Of a stretch of 15,393 bases of DNA, positions 7,197-13,700 are shown in pieces. Source of the DNA: JBGPOS01 sp041488155 (lineage in GTDB: Bacteria; Chloroflexota; Dehalococcoidia; Tepidiformales; Tepidiformaceae). Both the position numbers and the translations under genes were made by a program. Positions within the stretch are counted from its first letter, which is position 1. Each line of letters opens with the position of its first letter. The stretch spans positions 1-15,393 of the forward strand of contig JBGPOS010000078.1 of the NCBI GenBank assembly GCA_041488155.1. The letters run 5' to 3'. The notes beneath the pieces are model-generated. The model had not been told where the DNA came from, did not search any database, and saw only the letters and a list, made by a program, of their open reading frames with translations.

Positions 7197-8279
7197 TCAG
7201 GGGATCACCTCCAGGTGGTCCGATTTGGTGTGGTTCGGGCCGGGGCAGGTCACGGAGACCGTACCGTTGTTCCCAAGAAGGCTGTTCTCCGGGATCGTCC
7301 ACGTCCACGTGGCGACGCCAGCGAAGTCGGTCGTCTGCCCAACCAGCAAAGCCGGGTCGTTGCTGATGATGCCGCTCTGCGGCTCGGTGTAGACGATCGT
7401 GCAGGTGACGTTCGGCGCGACTGGCGAAGACGTGTGCAGTGTTGCCTGGACGGTGTGGCCGCGTTGCACGGGGTTGGGGACGAGGTGGAGGGTCATAGAG
7501 AACGAGGGGATTGGCGTGGCCGTTAGTGTCGGGACTGGCGTCACCAGGGGATTGCAGGGGAAGGCCCCTTTGTAGACGAAGCTCAGCGCGGGGTGGAGTT
7601 CGACGCCGTTTGGGGCGCCGCCGTCGATCTCGTTCCCCGGCTGGCCGAAGAATCCGACGCCGGTGATCGCGGCCGTCCCCTGCAGCAGCTTCGAGCCGGA
7701 TGAGGGGGGGTTGCCGCAGGCCGAGATGAGGTTGACGCGGGCGACGTTCATGGCTGCCTGGTCGGCGGCGCTGGCGCCCGACAGGCAATCGCGGTTGGGG
7801 AACGAGACGACCATCGTGGCGTTGCTGCCCGGGTCAGCGACGAGGAGCTGGAGCTCTTTGTCCGGCGTCTGGCGGAGCGAGGCGAGGAGGACGTTGACGG
7901 AGTACACGGTGGTCTCGACCGGGGCGATTCGGGACGTGTCGCTCGAGATCGCTGGCCGCAGCAGGGCCCGCAGAGCGGGGATCGACTGGGCCGCCGGTTC
8001 GCGGTCGATGGACGCGGCGCCGGGGTCGGCGAGCGTCTTGACGAGTACACGCGAGCTGGCGCAGCCCCCGCCCATGGGCGTCGATGAGGGTGTGGACGAA
8101 GACGGGGTGAGGCCCGGACCGGCGTCGTCCCCGGCGAGCATGGGGGCGTAGGCGCGGAAGGGCCCGGCGGGCGACGCTGCCCGGCCACCGGCGGCGATCG
8201 CGAGGAAGAGGGCGACGACGCCGAGGATGAAGCCAAGGCCGGCGACTGTCGCAGGCCAGGAGGGGCGATAACGATGCAT
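7197..8279 (-). CDS. Secreted anchored protein with conserved domain and Ig-like tail
   Basis: A 360-residue protein starting at ATG 8279, with GAGG (8292-8289) 9 nt upstream. A longer frame back to 8471 overlaps the divergent gene and lacks coding character. Residues 8-33 are a signal anchor (GFILGVVALFLAIAAGG). They are followed by AYAPMLAG and a Ser/Thr/Pro linker (about 55-70). Residues 73-243 form a domain I recognise only as a widespread secreted conserved domain: VKTLADP, VETTVYSVNVLL, LQLLVADPGSNATMVVSFP, GVGFFGQPG and VELHPALSF are its landmarks. In this family the ELHP segment ends the domain, and function is unknown. A second linker (TPVPTLTATPIP) leads to residues 259-360, an Ig-like beta-sandwich with Cys pairs. 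It converges on the 54-residue gene with 24 bp between stops. Confidence 0.75.
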   Translation of the reverse strand: MHRYRPSWPATVAGLGFILGVVALFLAIAAGGRAASPAGPFRAYAPMLAGDDAGPGLTPSSSTPSSTPMGGGCASSRVLVKTLADPGAASIDREPAAQSIPALRALLRPAISSDTSRIAPVETTVYSVNVLLASLRQTPDKELQLLVADPGSNATMVVSFPNRDCLSGASAADQAAMNVARVNLISACGNPPSSGSKLLQGTAAITGVGFFGQPGNEIDGGAPNGVELHPALSFVYKGAFPCNPLVTPVPTLTATPIPSFSMTLHLVPNPVQRGHTVQATLHTSSPVAPNVTCTIVYTEPQSGIISNDPALLVGQTTDFAGVATWTWTIPENSLLGNNGTVSVTCPGPNHTKSDHLEVIP

Positions 8280-8409
8280 GCGTGCCTGCCTCGGGGTGGT
8301 AAGGGGCGCGTGCGAACGAGTGTCTCCCGCCTCGGGCCCACGTTCCAGCCGGCCCCGCGGGTGACCGTACCTGCCTGCCCGGCAAGATAGAGGTGATGCG
8401 AGGCAGGCG
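8280..8409. promoter_or_regulatory. Divergent intergenic region with mirrored ribosome-binding sites
   Basis: The 130 bp between the two divergent starts must hold both promoters; I cannot place -35/-10 boxes with confidence. GCCTGCCTCG (8284-8293) and CGAGGCAGGC (8399-8408) are a perfect 10-bp inverted repeat. Each arm is the Shine-Dalgarno region (GAGGCAGGC) of one of the two genes. If transcripts overlap through this region, both ribosome-binding sites could be occluded. Confidence 0.5.
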
Positions 8410-8964
8410 GTGAAGCGACTCGGGCTCGGGGTCCGAGAGTACGTCGGGCTCGGCGTGCTCGCTCTGACCATCGCCCTGGGCGCGGCTGTCTATGCGTGGC
8501 CCGGGGACGAACCGTCGACCCCTCTCCGGCCGACTCCTACGGCCGTAGCGGTTCGGACGACCGCCTCGGTCGAGCCGGGCAAGAGCACCGCGGGCCGCTG
8601 GACGCTTTCGTACTACTCGATCGGGGTGAAGGAGAGCGAGACGCTGGTGGCTCAGGGCGACGTCGCGGAGGTGCACGTAGACGCTCCCGGTGCGCCTTTC
8701 CCGGACGTACACGATGACTCCTGGAAGCTGGTCGCGGTCACGACCTTCGACGAACCGGAAGGCGACTACCAGCTGCTCGTGACCTATCGCGGCGACGTGA
8801 AGCTGTTCGTGGGTCCCGACCAGGTGGGGCAGGGGAGCGCGCGAGACCGGGCGGCCACCTTCGGCGCGACCTTCCACAAAGGCCCGGCAGCGTCAGTGGT
8901 GCGGGTTGAGATCGTCGATCGCGGCGGGCCGACCCTCCTCGATGTGCGACTGAACCCGCGCTAG
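8410..8964 (+). CDS. Small membrane-anchored PA14-like protein
   Basis: A 184-residue protein starting at GTG 8410 with GAGG (8400-8403) 6 nt upstream. Residues 10-30 (EYVGLGVLALTIALGAAVYAW) are a signal anchor or uncleaved signal, followed by a Pro/Thr linker (PSTPLRPTPTAV). Residues 62-183 look like a compact beta-sandwich: WTLSYYS, DDSWKLVAVTTF, GDYQLLVTYRGDVKLFVG and VVRVEIVDRGGPTLLDVRL. These follow the order of a PA14-type domain (tension strand, 'G.Y.l...gd.kl.v', closing Y/V strands), which often binds carbohydrate. The match is from memory of the pattern, so a different jelly-roll is possible. It is divergent from the Ig-tailed secreted protein and may share its regulation. Confidence 0.7.
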   Translation: MKRLGLGVREYVGLGVLALTIALGAAVYAWPGDEPSTPLRPTPTAVAVRTTASVEPGKSTAGRWTLSYYSIGVKESETLVAQGDVAEVHVDAPGAPFPDVHDDSWKLVAVTTFDEPEGDYQLLVTYRGDVKLFVGPDQVGQGSARDRAATFGATFHKGPAASVVRVEIVDRGGPTLLDVRLNPR

Positions 8965-9002
8965 CGCCGCCCCTTCTCCCGGGACACCGGGAGGCGGGGC
9001 GC
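8964..9002. terminator. Strong GC hairpin between convergent genes
   Basis: CTCCCGG (8976-8982), loop GACA, CCGGGAG (8987-8993) makes a 7-bp stem. GCCCC (8969-8973) / GGGGC (8996-9000) and GCG/CGC flanks extend it. It lies directly after the PA14-like gene and 37 bp beyond the toxin stop on the other strand, so it may terminate both. Neither side has a long T-run, which lowers confidence in intrinsic termination. Confidence 0.45.
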
Positions 9003-9039
9003 TTGAGGGTTCAGGCGCAGATTCGAGGGTTGCTTCATC

Positions 9040-9300
9040 CTACGGAGTGTTGAGCACGTCGTGGTTGCAATGATTCCGCATGACGATCGTCCCATCCGCC
9101 CAATGAAAGGTCACGCGATTGGCGTCATCGACGTACGCCTCGTACACGCGCGGCGCGCCCTGGACACGGTGACTGTGGAGACCAGGATGTCGAGGATTGT
9201 CTGCGAGGCGGTTTATACAGTCCAAAATCGCGCCTTGCTGCTGAGGGGTCTTTTTCGCAAGCCGTCTCTTGAACGTTGGCTCCAGGACGATGTCTGGCAG
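9040..9300 (-). CDS. RelE/ParE-like toxin of a type II toxin-antitoxin pair
   Basis: The protein has the compact RelE/ParE pattern: helical start LEPTFKRRLAKK, helix ILDCINRLADNP, then HPGLHSHRV, RVYEAYVDDANRVTFHW, TIVMRNHCNHDVL. Members act as mRNA interferases or gyrase poisons; which one cannot be told. The start is a problem. Similarity-like sequence begins at VAELPDIVL, but the first codon there is GTA (9309-9307), overlapping the antitoxin TAG stop. The next candidates are CTG (9300, used here, 86 residues) and TTG (9225, 61 residues, which would lose the N-terminal helix). Either CTG is used with translational coupling, or a GTG start was lost and the gene is damaged. It follows the antitoxin gene without a gap. 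TAG at 9042-9040 ends it. Confidence 0.65.
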   Translation of the reverse strand: MPDIVLEPTFKRRLAKKTPQQQGAILDCINRLADNPRHPGLHSHRVQGAPRVYEAYVDDANRVTFHWADGTIVMRNHCNHDVLNTP

Positions 9301-9305
9301 TTCCG

Positions 9306-9605
9306 CTACGCCTGTTCGCCGGCCACCGCCGGTTCGTCGTCTGACAGAAGCCAGGCGATCGCATCCTGCGAGCTGGTGAATCGTCGTCCGTTACCGGCCG
9401 TAAGCGACGCCATTGTTTCCCGTTCTGCCGCCTGCCAGCGATGATGCCAGTAGTACGCCTGAGAGGCGGGCACGCTGCCCAGTCGCCGCGTGCGAACGCC
9501 TTCGACGCGGGCCAGGCTGCCGGACGCAAGTGCGATCGACTCCGCGGAGAGTTTGTTCGCCGATAGAGAAGTGGTCTGCCCAGCAGTCACGGCGAATGTA
9601 GTCAT
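9306..9605 (-). CDS. Antitoxin-like protein partnered with the toxin
   Basis: A 99-residue protein from ATG 9605, with GGGAG (9617-9613) 7 nt upstream. The N-terminal half (MTTFAVTAGQ, LSAESIALASGS) has no motif I can name. The C-terminal half, AYYWHHRWQAAERE followed by GNGRRFTSSQDAIAWLLSDDE, has the 'YxWxxxWQxxE' then 'GxxxxFxSxxxAIxWL' form common in short antitoxin-like proteins adjacent to RelE/ParE toxins; that region would wrap the toxin. The stop (TAG 9308-9306) abuts the toxin frame, and the start lies 1 base after the preceding gene's stop (TGA-A-ATG), so all three genes form one operon. The order antitoxin-then-toxin is the usual one. Confidence 0.65.
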   Translation of the reverse strand: MTTFAVTAGQTTSLSANKLSAESIALASGSLARVEGVRTRRLGSVPASQAYYWHHRWQAAERETMASLTAGNGRRFTSSQDAIAWLLSDDEPAVAGEQA

Positions 9606-9606
9606 T

Positions 9607-9909
9607 TCAGGTCTCCCGCTGCCCGCGCTTGTTTCTGTGTTGCGTCAGCACGTCAATCAATTCCCCCAACCGTTCCGGCGTGAATGAGACTCGGCACACG
9701 GTCTTGACCGGCACATAGGATAGCGCCTCTATCTGCTGGCGCCGCTCTTCGTCTGTCCCCAGCAACATAGGTGGCGCTATCTGTCCGATGGTAAGAATCA
9801 GCTCGTTCTCAATTCCTTGCATGGCGAACTGGTTCGCAAACTGGATCGGAGCTTCGTCGAGCCCGACCCAAACCACCGGGACTTGCCGCTCAGGTTCCTC
9901 GGCCACCAT
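9607..9909 (-). CDS. 100-residue conserved small protein, first gene of the toxin operon
   Basis: Starts at ATG 9909 with GAGG (9919-9916) 6 nt upstream; an adjacent GTG at 9906 is a less likely start. The sequence VPVVWVGLDEAPIQFANQF, then ELILTIGQIAPPML, then EEALSYVPVKTVCRVSFTP-like text and RLGELIDVLTQH, gives an alpha/beta protein without signal or membrane segment. It loosely recalls the small DUF3467-type proteins (a short domain with '..Fanqf...ef.l.fgq' followed by '...r...tP.r...l...L'), but I am not sure. It is the first gene of the cassette and so probably shares its regulation. It could be a third component, an autoregulator, or unrelated cargo. Confidence 0.65.
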   Translation of the reverse strand: MVAEEPERQVPVVWVGLDEAPIQFANQFAMQGIENELILTIGQIAPPMLLGTDEERRQQIEALSYVPVKTVCRVSFTPERLGELIDVLTQHRNKRGQRET

Positions 9910-9954
9910 GGTTCACCTCGCGAATCAGAGCATCCCACATGGCATGCGAAATGA

Positions 9955-9960
9955 ATTATG
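9955..9960 (-). promoter_or_regulatory. Candidate -10 box of the toxin operon
   Basis: Read on the minus strand, 9960-9955 is CATAAT, five of six matches to TATAAT, 45 bp before the ATG at 9909. No good -35 is seen at 16-18 bp spacing, so this is weak. The surrounding AT-rich patch is unusual for the window. Confidence 0.35.
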
Positions 9961-10020
9961 GCAGAGGTGCGCGCCCTCCGCATCGGCGCACACCCGATCG
10001 GGACGCCCGCCCGTCCACTT

Positions 10021-10048
10021 CCCCTTCTCCCGCGCACGGGAGAAGGGG
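10021..10048. repeat. Perfect 12-bp palindromic element (REP-like)
   Basis: CCCCTTCTCCCG (10021-10032), loop CGCA, CGGGAGAAGGGG (10037-10048), followed by GCAGGGGGATGAGGG. This CCCCTTCTCCCG...GGGAGAAGGGG type with a trailing G-rich/ATGAGGG tail is a dispersed intergenic palindrome known from several GC-rich bacterial lineages. A related but weaker arm pair is in the hairpin at 8976-8993. Confidence 0.75.
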
Positions 10049-10063
10049 GCAGGGGGATGAGGG

Positions 10064-10089
10064 CGCTTCGGCGAATTTCCCCCGAAGCG
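10064..10089. repeat. 8-bp hairpin with AT-rich loop
   Basis: CGCTTCGG (10064-10071) pairs with CCGAAGCG (10082-10089) around CGAATTTCCC. No T-run follows on either strand. It lies 15 bp after the palindromic element at 10021-10048 and may belong to it. Confidence 0.45.
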
Positions 10090-10132
10090 TTAACCCTCCA
10101 CCTCCTCCGCCCGTTGTTACGTCCGAGGGCAG

Positions 10133-10151
10133 CAGTCTGCCGGGCAGACTG
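10133..10151. promoter_or_regulatory. Operator-like 9-1-9 palindrome
   Basis: CAGTCTGCCGGGCAGACTG is a perfect 19-base palindrome around a central G. Its centre is about 34 bp upstream of the TTGACC box at 10176. A symmetric site of this length at that distance suits a dimeric regulator; a 7-bp stem with a CCGGG loop is the alternative. Confidence 0.45.
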
Positions 10152-10175
10152 GTGTGTTTCGACAGCCGGTCGAGA

Positions 10176-10204
10176 TTGACCTTTGTGGTCGACCTCGGTA
10201 CTGT
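10176..10204 (+). promoter_or_regulatory. Sigma-70-like promoter
   Basis: TTGACC (10176-10181) and TACTGT (10199-10204) are 17 bp apart. The -35 matches five of six consensus bases and the -10 has the key TA...T. Transcription would start near 10211, immediately before the long hairpin at 10216-10286. Confidence 0.45.
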
Positions 10205-10210
10205 TGCCCG

Positions 10211-10372
10211 GATTCACGATCGCCAACGGGAACCTGGCGCCGTGCGGATTCGCATGCGCGTTGGAGGGTTCCTTGGCACGGATCGTTTCACCTCACGTCT
10301 CTGCGCACGGTTTGATCGCAGCTTTCGCTGCCCCTGCGGGTTGCCGTCCATCGCGGATGGAAGCCCGTTTTT
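10211..10372 (+). ncRNA. Candidate structured small RNA or attenuated leader
   Basis: Between the promoter at 10176-10204 and the terminator at 10337-10372 there is no protein frame with a ribosome-binding site, but strong structure. ACGATC (10216-10221) pairs with GATCGT (10281-10286), GCCAA (10222-10226) with TTGGC (10273-10277), and GGAACC (10229-10234) with GGTTCC (10267-10272): 17 bp broken only by a CG bulge and an ACG bulge. The apex holds a second stem, CGTGCG/CGCATG (10241-10246/10251-10256, one wobble), with a GATT loop. A further hairpin, GCAGC-TTTC-GCTGC (10318-10331), follows before the terminator. I recognise no known RNA family. It could be a stand-alone RNA, or a leader that terminates early upstream of the giant surface-protein gene. 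Confidence 0.4.
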
Positions 10373-10376
10373 CGTT
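10337..10376 (+). terminator. Intrinsic terminator
   Basis: CGGGTT (10337-10342) pairs with AGCCCG (10362-10367, one wobble), and TCCATC (10347-10352) with GATGGA (10356-10361) around a GCG loop, with a GCCG bulge. The 12-bp stem is followed at once by TTTTT (10368-10372), CG and TTT. No protein gene on the plus strand ends here, which is why a short RNA is proposed upstream. Confidence 0.65.
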
Positions 10377-10448
10377 TGAGCTTACGGAGCGGGCATCCAC
10401 TGTGCCTGCCCTGGCGGAAGGAGGTCGCGCAGTCTCGCGCTGACCGGC

Positions 10449-10481
10449 AGGCGCGCGCCTCAGCCCCCTATCTATATAGGG
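10449..10481. repeat. Pair of palindromes upstream of the giant gene
   Basis: AGGCGCGCGCCT (10449-10460) is a perfect 12-base palindrome. Five bases on, CCCTAT (10466-10471), loop CTAT, ATAGGG (10476-10481) makes a 6-bp hairpin with an AT-rich core (TATCTATATAGG) that stands out in this GC-rich DNA and could include a -10-like sequence. They lie about 315 bp before the TTG at 10796. Confidence 0.4.
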
Positions 10482-10560
10482 AGCGGGTGCGAAGGCCGGC
10501 GGGCGAGAGAAGAAGAGACGAATCGACGCCTTGAGGAAGAAGCCCGGACCCGCCCAGGAA

Positions 10561-10795
10561 CCCAGCGCTGGGGGACGGCGGGCGACGAGCGGGCGACCTC
10601 AGCAGCAACGGCAGGCCTCGGCCAAGGCCTTTCGCCTCAAGCGGGCGGAGGGGCAGGCCAGGGTCAAGCAGTTCGCCCGCAGATCCGGGCGAGTCCGGAT
10701 GAAAGCTGCCGCCTTCGGGCGGCGAGCCCTCGAACAAGGGAACCGGGAGAGGGTGACCAGGACAGTCGAACCAATGACTGGAGAGGTAACCCAAT
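10561..10795 (+). promoter_or_regulatory. Structured leader and ribosome-binding site of the giant gene
   Basis: Elements in order are as follows. The palindrome CCCAGCGCTGGG lies at 10561-10572. A hairpin ATCCGG/CCGGAT (10683-10688/10695-10700) follows. Next is a junction GAAA, then GCT-GCCGCC (10705-10713) with an extra-stable C(TTCG)G loop paired to GGCGGC-GAGC (10718-10727, one bulged G). A small CCCT/AGGG hairpin (10727-10740) follows. Last is GGAGAGGT (10780-10787), whose GAGGT lies 8 nt before the TTG start. The purine-rich open frame here (10531-10803) has no ribosome-binding site. Two adjacent hairpins joined by GAAAGC suggest a folded leader, but I could not match it to a riboswitch consensus. 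Confidence 0.4.
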
Positions 10796-13700
10796 TTGAC
10801 TAAGGAAATAGCCAAGGCGACGAGGAGCTGGCGGACCCGCACAGGGTTCGCACTGCTGCTCCTGGTCGCTCTCATCGGCGCGGTGGCACTTGCGGACCGC
10901 GCCGGCCAGAAAGACGCGAAGGCGGCCGTGAGCGTGACAACGCCCGCAGCGCCGACCGCGGACAACAGCACCTCCGCCCTGATCTACCTGGGGCGCGTGA
11001 CGTTCACCGGGTCCGTAGCGGTCGACGCCACGCCCTCGGGCGCCGGCGCGTTCGTGCGCCTCGACGTCGGCATAGGGTTCGCCGTCGTCAGCGTGGCCTG
11101 TAGCCAGTCGTCTTCAGGACTGACGCTGACACCATCGGCCACGGGCACCAGCGGTACGTGCGGCATCGCGGGCACGTCGGCCGCCATCGGTACGGTGACG
11201 GTCACGGTCGTCGCCCAGGTGCTGCCGACGGTGCACGGTGGCGGGCAGGTGACCCCGATCGGCCAGGCGACTGTGACCGCTTCGAACGGGAGCGGCACGG
11301 CGACGAGCCTGCCCTTCGCCGGCTACAACTTCATTACTGGAGGCGTCAATCCGCCGGCAGTAATCAACAGCAGCCTCGGCAACCTGGGGTCGATCACGAT
11401 CCCGATCGCCGACTTCATCACCTACTGCAGCGACCCGGCCAACCCGGACATTCCGGCAGGGAATCCCCGAGTCGGGACCCCCGGTGACATCATCATCGCA
11501 GGGGCGGCGGCTGTCCCAGCGCCCGTGCAGACGTTCAACACGGGCAACAATCACGCGTTCGGAAACCACGTCATCACCGGCATAGCCGACGACGCTACGC
11601 CAGGGGTGACGGTCACCATCAGGCTGCGTGACGTCCGCTCGGGCGGCGCCAACATCGGCTGCGGCAGCTACATTTACACGCTCCGCTACGCGCTCCCTGA
11701 GCTTCGGCACACGGTAGCTACGGTTGGCGGGCGGTGGCTGGAAGACCCGATCGCGGGCCAGGCCGACACTCAGGACGTCCCGAACAACATTCGCGGCTTC
11801 CGCCACACCGTTTGTGCAATCGAAGCGAACACCGACCGACTTCCGGCGGCGTTCGACATCTCGATCCTCTTTGGCCTCCCCGGTAGCCCGCCGACCCTCG
11901 GCATCGGCCCGGCGGACATCATCATTGAGACCACGATTCCCGCGCAGAACATCAACGTGGGCCAACTGATCCGCATCGACTCCGAGATCATGCGTGTGCT
12001 CGCGGTGAGCCCAGGCGACTTCGGTTCGACGCTGACCGTGGCCCGCGGGCAGCGCGGCACCACGGCCGTTGGGCATTTTGGCGGGGCGACGATCTTGAAG
12101 TTCTACGTCCCGATCCAGTTCCCGCTTCCCGGCCTGTCCGCCATCAACGTGACCGGCGGCGGTGGGGCGACGGCGATCACGGACCCGGACCCGACGTTCA
12201 CCGACGCCAACCTCTACGTGAGCACGACCGACGCTTCAAACGGCGCCACCTGCATCACGTGGCTGTCGACGGAAGCGGGCGACCAGGAGCTGAGCATCGT
12301 CTACACGGGCTCGGCCGACGGTCTGCCGCACACGGTGGACTGGGACTCGGACGCTGACGGAAACGGCGTCGCCGTGAAGAGCAACCGCTCGATCATCAAG
12401 GAATGGAACGTCCTTACTGATTCGACGGTTACCCGCACTTCCAACGGCGATACGGCCACCGGCAGTTCGTCGACGCCGTTGCTGAACGAGACGCTGGCAG
12501 GAGTCTTCGACCCGTCGACAGGCTTCTACCGCTTCCCGCTTACGACGATCACCGACAAGTTCAACGGCACGCACGTGACGCGGACGGGTGTGGTCTGGAC
12601 GACCGCTTCCCCGAACCCGGGTCTCTGGGGCGTGAACTGGGCGATCACCCTATCCGCGCCCATCCTCGGCTCGACGTGTGTGGTGGGTAGCCCGGCTTCC
12701 GGTGTGACCGGCCCGTCCGGCGTCATCTCAATCTCGCTGTCGACCAGCGTCCTGGGATGCGCGCTGAACCAGTCGTTCGACCTGACCATCATCGGGACGG
12801 GCCCTGGGCCTCTCGGTTCGGGTGTGAACCCCACGGTGACTGAGGTCATCCACTTCACCGTGACGACAACTGTACCGAGCAAGCAAGTATTCCTTGCCTG
12901 GGCGGGGCAGCGGATCATCGTCGAGCACGACTGGCGCGTACCGCCGGGCGACCTGGGCGATACCGCCCACCCGCTTGGCTTCTGCCCGTTCTCGGATTCC
13001 GAACGCCAGCGGTTCGCGGTGCGCTACTTCAAGGGCAGCGGCCCCGGTAACTTCGTGCCGGGCCTCGGCGCGATCATCCTTTCGCCCGACCAGGCGGAAG
13101 TGCTGGTGTCGTTCGACAACAACCAGACGGGCGACGCCCCCCTCAACCCGCAGGGAGCGTGCATTTCGCGCGTGATCTACGAGTCTGAGGACCCGGGCGA
13201 AGTCGACATCGAAGCCTTCGTTTCGGGGACGCTCTCGCAGATCCCGTTCAGCCTCGACGCCACGAAGGTTGCCTTCGTCGTCTACTACATGAAGCTGGAA
13301 AGCGTGACGCTGAGCCTTGTCACCCAGACAAGCAAGCCGCTGCACAACAACCCGCTCAACACATCGGGCCTCAACGACTGGTTCCCGAGCAACCCGTGGG
13401 ACGCGACCAAGGACGCCAAGGACAACACGGCGGACTGGAACGTTTCGCGAGACCTGCTCGTACGCGGGCGAGTCAAGGGGTGGTTCCTGACAACGAACCC
13501 GTCCGGCCGCGCGGCCGGCACGGATAGCAATGGCGGAGGGCTGCCGGCCGGCCGTTGGGTGATGCCCGACGACTGGGGACAGCTGTTCGGCGGGGCTTTG
13601 GCCCTGGCCTTCCGACCGCAGTACGACTACATGATTGCCCCCGGCAACGTGAACGGGCAGGCATTGATTACGCCGAACGGCGTCTTCGCGGGCGGTAACA

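Noticed and set aside
9040..9225. 61-residue toxin starting at TTG 9225
   Set aside because: It would remove the N-terminal helix that the family has and leave coding-like sequence upstream unexplained; the frame continues open to the antitoxin stop.
9798..10226. Minus-strand open frame across the toxin operon's upstream region
   Set aside because: It crosses the REP-like palindrome (giving the tell-tale LPPSPVRGRR text) and overlaps the real 100-residue gene in another frame.
10683..10740. c-di-GMP-I riboswitch
   Set aside because: Hairpin order and a GAAAGC junction are vaguely alike, but the conserved A-rich segment and tetraloop-receptor elements are missing.
10531..10803. 90-residue basic open frame before the giant gene
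   Set aside because: No ribosome-binding site, low-complexity Arg/Gln/Ala content, and it runs through palindromes and the UUCG hairpin; better explained as a structured leader.
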